Positions 61,875-64,000 of a DNA stretch of 64,000 nucleotides are shown here, one piece after another; the stretch's first letter is position 1, and each line of letters opens with the position of its first letter. The DNA lies in contig OZ037766.1 in NCBI GenBank assembly GCA_964035545.1, positions 19,495,581 to 19,559,580 of the forward strand, written 5' to 3'. This stretch comes from Bugula neritina. Taxonomy: Eukaryota > Bryozoa > Gymnolaemata > Cheilostomatida > Bugulidae. Position numbers and translations under genes: made by a program. The notes under the pieces are model-generated. The model had not been told where the DNA came from. It made no database searches and was given only the letters and a program-made list of their open reading frames with translations.

Positions 61875-62910
61875 GTATATATGTATACATATAATGGGTG
61901 TCAGTTGTGAGCATTACATGCTCATGTGGCTACTTGATACCAAACGGAGTGCAACATGACTACATTTAACAAACTCGTTACCAGCATATCCTTGAAATGT
62001 AGCATAGTCTTCTAATGAGACACGTACAACTAATACTATATATATACAGCTATTGCTATTTGATATACAATACAAATCCCAACAGCCATAACATAACAAT
62101 ATAGACACATGCCAGCAGGATATGAGTCATGAAAGTTATCCCATTCTGTCATATGCCACTTTTTGCAAAATTTCTAATAATTCAGCTAGTTTTATAATTA
62201 TATAGTTTTTATATAATGTAGATACTCGAATATGCTTTTGTATAATAATAGCAAATATTATTATAAGAAATGAAACAATGTATATGTATAATGAGTCATG
62301 CCATAAGCTATTAATTACAAGTGTTATATATTACAGATGGAAAACACCTATTCCAATAAAAACTTGCTATAGGCATTGCTCTGGCTAGTTACAGTAACTT
62401 GAGAACTTTCTCAAATACTTAGATAGTTATAACTGCATAGCATAATACTATATGAACAATCTTTTACAAGGCAATTAACTTTATTACTAGCATTTCCATA
62501 GATACTACATATTATAAGCTCTACTCTCAACTAAGTCAGTCACTGTGACTATCACTCTCTGCTGAGTCAGTCACTGTGACTATCACTTTGAGCTAAGCGA
62601 GTCACTGTGATTATCACTTTGAGCTAAGTGAGTCACTGTGACTATCACTTTGAGCTAAGCGAGTCACTGTGACTATCACTCTCTACTGAGTCAGTCACCA
62701 CAACTATTACTCAAACCAAACCCAACGGCCAACCTTGTGTGAGTAGATGTTGAGAGAGGTGTTTGGGTTGATAAGGAGTAGACTGGGGCCACTGACTGTG
62801 TGCACAAGACTGCTGCCATACCGCTGACGTAGTACATGTAACAGTGATGACTCATTCAAATATGTAAGGGAAGATAAGTCCTCACAGCGATCTAATGAGG
62901 GCAAATTCAC
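37887..62910 (-). CDS. Myo18: Unconventional myosin XVIII, N-terminal part outside window
   Basis: Thirty-one exons, phases consistent, from 62734-62910 to the TAG at 37889-37887; 1,538 residues visible. The motor starts with [20 protein letters not shown] and [11 protein letters not shown]. Its P-loop is GRTGSGKST (residues 100-108), switch [10 protein letters not shown] and switch [11 protein letters not shown] Ser-rich actin-binding loop follows (exon 53311-53482), then the converter (52633-52825, 52296-52462). The neck has one IQ motif ([13 protein letters not shown]) and a second helix with [14 protein letters not shown]. From residue about 835 a heptad-rich coiled coil runs to [10 protein letters not shown], then an acidic tail ending DSESGYN. 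The DTPGF switch II, the divergent P-loop and the single IQ identify class XVIII, which binds actin with little or no ATPase activity and acts as a scaffold. The PDZ-bearing N-terminus, if present, lies to the right of the window. Confidence 0.93.
41158..41249. repeat. Short tandem repeat, about 20-24-bp unit
   Basis: About four copies of a unit containing GAGAGATGGTGTATAGGACT in a myosin intron, about 40 bp beyond the donor of exon 41290-41520. Confidence 0.85.
42425..45202 (-). other. Large myosin XVIII intron, no gene seen
   Basis: A 2.8-kb intron. It starts with a two-copy tandem duplication (TATAACACCAACTATCAGGC, about 42437-42480) and has an AT microsatellite near 42640. I find no nested gene and no recognisable transposon. 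Confidence 0.5.
46228..46248 (-). CDS. Possible alternative first exon for a rod-only myosin XVIII form
   Basis: On the minus strand an ATG at 46248 opens seven codons (MDVNMNR) that end exactly at a strong donor, AGG|GTGAGG. The phase is 0, the same as exon 45203-45403, so the product would begin [16 protein letters not shown] and contain only the later coiled coil and tail. A CCAAT box and a short CpG-richer stretch lie about 300-450 bp upstream. This is a prediction from signals only; seven codons are too few for coding statistics. Confidence 0.3.
46540..46740 (-). promoter_or_regulatory. Candidate internal promoter of the myosin XVIII gene
   Basis: A locally CpG-richer stretch (ACGCGGATACGAACGAGC near 46658, GTGCGGG near 46550) in otherwise CpG-poor DNA, with CAGCCAATCA (a CCAAT box) on the minus strand near 46600-46610. 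It precedes the candidate exon at 46228-46248. Confidence 0.28.
46862..47323. repeat. About 21-bp minisatellite starting next to a 5' splice site
   Basis: About twenty copies of a unit like CTATACACTGTGTGTGGCAT (plus strand), with GACATG/GGCATG and CACACTG variants. On the gene strand the array begins within about four bases of the donor of exon 47325-47448 (GAG|GTAATAGTATGCC). Confidence 0.92.
50100..50835. repeat. 20-bp minisatellite, almost G-free on the plus strand
   Basis: About 36 units of the type ACCTCTCTACACTCCCCTAC in the myosin intron between exons 51241-51330 and 49290-49409. Only one G is seen on the plus strand (near 50390). Because the gene is on the minus strand, its transcript carries the G-rich version with GGGG runs. 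Confidence 0.93.
52147..52290. repeat. 19-bp minisatellite starting next to a 5' splice site
   Basis: Seven copies of GTGACTTGATGAAGTATAT (plus strand), with CG/TG variants. On the gene strand the array starts about eight bases after the donor of exon 52296-52462. Confidence 0.92.
55583..55937. repeat. 21-bp minisatellite repeating a consensus 5' splice site
   Basis: About sixteen units. On the gene (minus) strand each contains GTAAGTGTACAGCATTGTA. The first unit supplies the real donor of exon 55938-56112 (CAGT|GTAAGT). Units far from the exon are more diverged. Confidence 0.92.
57766..57942. repeat. 22-bp minisatellite overlapping an exon end and its 5' splice site
   Basis: Eight units. 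On the gene strand each contains TATCTAATAAACAG followed by GTTGGTT. The exon 57926-58033 itself ends TATCTAATAAACAG (encoding YLINR) and its donor is GTTGGTT, so the exon's last 14 bases plus the donor form the unit. Confidence 0.92.
58063..58333. repeat. 15-bp repeat of AGTCTAGTAGGT type
   Basis: About eighteen units like TAGTCCAGTAGATAG and TAGTCTAGTAGGTAG in the myosin intron, starting about 30 bp upstream (on the gene strand) of the exon beginning at 58033. The Asp-Tyr-Leu-Leu ORF through it is a repeat artefact. Confidence 0.9.
61745..61885. repeat. AT dinucleotide microsatellite with ATGT end
   Basis: TATAAAATAATA units lead into roughly 35 AT dinucleotides and then a few ATGT units, in a myosin intron. 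Confidence 0.95.
62527..62697. repeat. 31-bp minisatellite
   Basis: About five or six copies of a unit containing GAGTCACTGTGACTATCACT, with CTCTCTGCT or TTTGAGCTAAG variants, about 40 bp beyond the donor of exon 62734-62910. Confidence 0.92.
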
Positions 62911-64000
62911 CTGTAAACAGAGTTAAATAAAATTGATGTCAACAAGTGTAGCAGTCGCATAGACAGGGTATTTCTTAACATTTTTAATATTCTATAGCAC
63001 GTTGGTATTATTAAATTTCTTTTGATTGGCTGAATTCTTTTAGAATAACATCTATCAATAGTATGCAATTTTTAGTTCGAATTCCTACATAGTGATTTGA
63101 TCCGACTTGCAAGTTAAACTAAATTGAATGGGCCAACTTGAGTTAGTGATTGCCTTAGTAGGACTTGATAGTTTTATGTCTGTTTTTGACTTGAATTGAC
63201 TCAGCTAGCTATTTTTTGTAATACATTTTACAATTCTGGTAAACAGTATAAAGGTTTGTGGTTGTGAAGTTATACTAAAAAATGAGGACTTTCCATTTAT
63301 ATTACAATAATTTAATGCAGCAACTATACAGCTTTATACCCAAACAATGGTAAATCTAGACAACAGTTCAACATGAAAAGAAATGGCAAAAATTAAGTAT
63401 TCAAGATCCAACAGCAAACTTATGAAACTGAAGCTATAAAACATGAAAGGCTTCTTTTTCAAAACTCAACTGCAGCACAATCATGGATTGTAATACTTTT
63501 TTATATTCAAATGAGTAAAAAGTAAACAAAATAACAAATAATATGTTTTTCTTAATTAAACCCAAGCAATTATAACCACAAACACATTTAAAAACATCTA
63601 AGCAAGCTAAAATTTTTATTGCAGACAAAATTACAACAAGCTTGTTCAGATTGTATTTATTAAAACAAACAATTAAATTTTTCACTTAAATATTTTAGCA
63701 TGAAAGCATCAAAAACATAAAAGCAAAAATAATTAATGAAGTCCTAGTAATTATATTACTTGCTATTGCATGTACCCCATTATGAACTGTTGAAAAGTAG
63801 GAAATTAGTTTAAAGTTGCCTTTATACCTTCACGATTTTCAGTCAGAAATTCAATTTGGCCGGGTTGCATTGCATTGTAAAAGCCACTTATAAAAATTTT
63901 TGTACTGTGATAACCTAATTTCAGAATACTCAAAAGGAGTATCAACTCCTTGTAAACATTGTTATTTAGTTATGACTTTGGCGATTAGATGGCGTACTTA
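62911..64000 (-). other. Myosin XVIII intron at the right edge
   Basis: AT-rich, no further exon recognised. The acceptor of exon 62734-62910 (CTGTTTACAG) is at its left end. Earlier myosin exons must lie beyond 64000. Confidence 0.6.

Larger units (their letters stand above)
51596..62910 (-). other. Myo18: Myosin XVIII motor and neck exons
   Basis: Exons 62734-62910, 61224-61434, 60770-60912, 60227-60388, 59735-59879, 59310-59448, 57926-58033, 57120-57300, 56411-56500, 55938-56112, 54767-54929, 53311-53482, 52633-52825 and 52296-52462 make the motor. 51818-51946 and 51596-51739 make the neck. The P-loop exon is 61224-61434, the switch I exon 60770-60912 and the switch II exon 57120-57300. 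Introns hold five tandem-repeat arrays described separately. Confidence 0.9.

Overview
The window is nuclear DNA of an animal, AT-rich with many small exons, most probably a marine or freshwater invertebrate of lophotrochozoan type. The phylum cannot be fixed from sequence alone. The animal assignment rests on a myosin-XVIII gene with the metazoan domain order, GT-AG introns throughout, tRNA-derived SINEs, a degenerate LINE and a hAT-type MITE. I rebuilt the genes by hand from splice signals and required the reading phase to agree at every junction. None of the real genes is a single long ORF.

Layout. (1) About 0.3-8.7 kb, minus strand: the first 12 coding exons of a gene for a winged-helix protein with a purine-nucleoside-phosphorylase-like domain; its 3' end lies beyond the left edge. 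Its introns hold a hAT MITE, two SINE copies and an AGT-rich repeat. (2) 8.7-15.9 kb: gene-poor, with AT-rich trinucleotide tracts, a foldback element, a dead LINE (about 12.0-14.6 kb, minus strand) and a SINE. (3) 15.9-37.05 kb, plus strand: a gene of at least 32 exons for a protein of at least 1,520 residues, with a cobalamin-independent methionine synthase (MetE)-type domain in the middle of basic, probably disordered flanks. A phase-compatible alternative last exon with its own AATAAA would end a short form near 24.1 kb. One intron holds a 4-kb, G-free, 24-bp minisatellite (26.09-30.11 kb). (4) 37.89-62.91 kb, minus strand: 31 exons of a myosin XVIII gene, giving 1,538 residues from inside the motor domain to the stop codon; the 5' end lies beyond the right edge. 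Genes 2 and 3 are convergent, with about 0.8 kb between their stop codons.

The most unusual theme is the relation between tandem repeats and splice junctions. At several introns a minisatellite or tandem duplication starts exactly at, or inside, the exon edge and copies the 5' or 3' splice site with each unit (17.79, 21.9, 55.94 and 57.93 kb). The 4-kb array is a huge pyrimidine-rich tract with no AG dinucleotide, ending 26 nt before the real 3' splice site. Other points are loss of the switch I/II salt-bridge pair in the myosin motor, a possible internal promoter for a rod-only myosin XVIII form, and retained zinc-ligand residues in the MetE-like domain.
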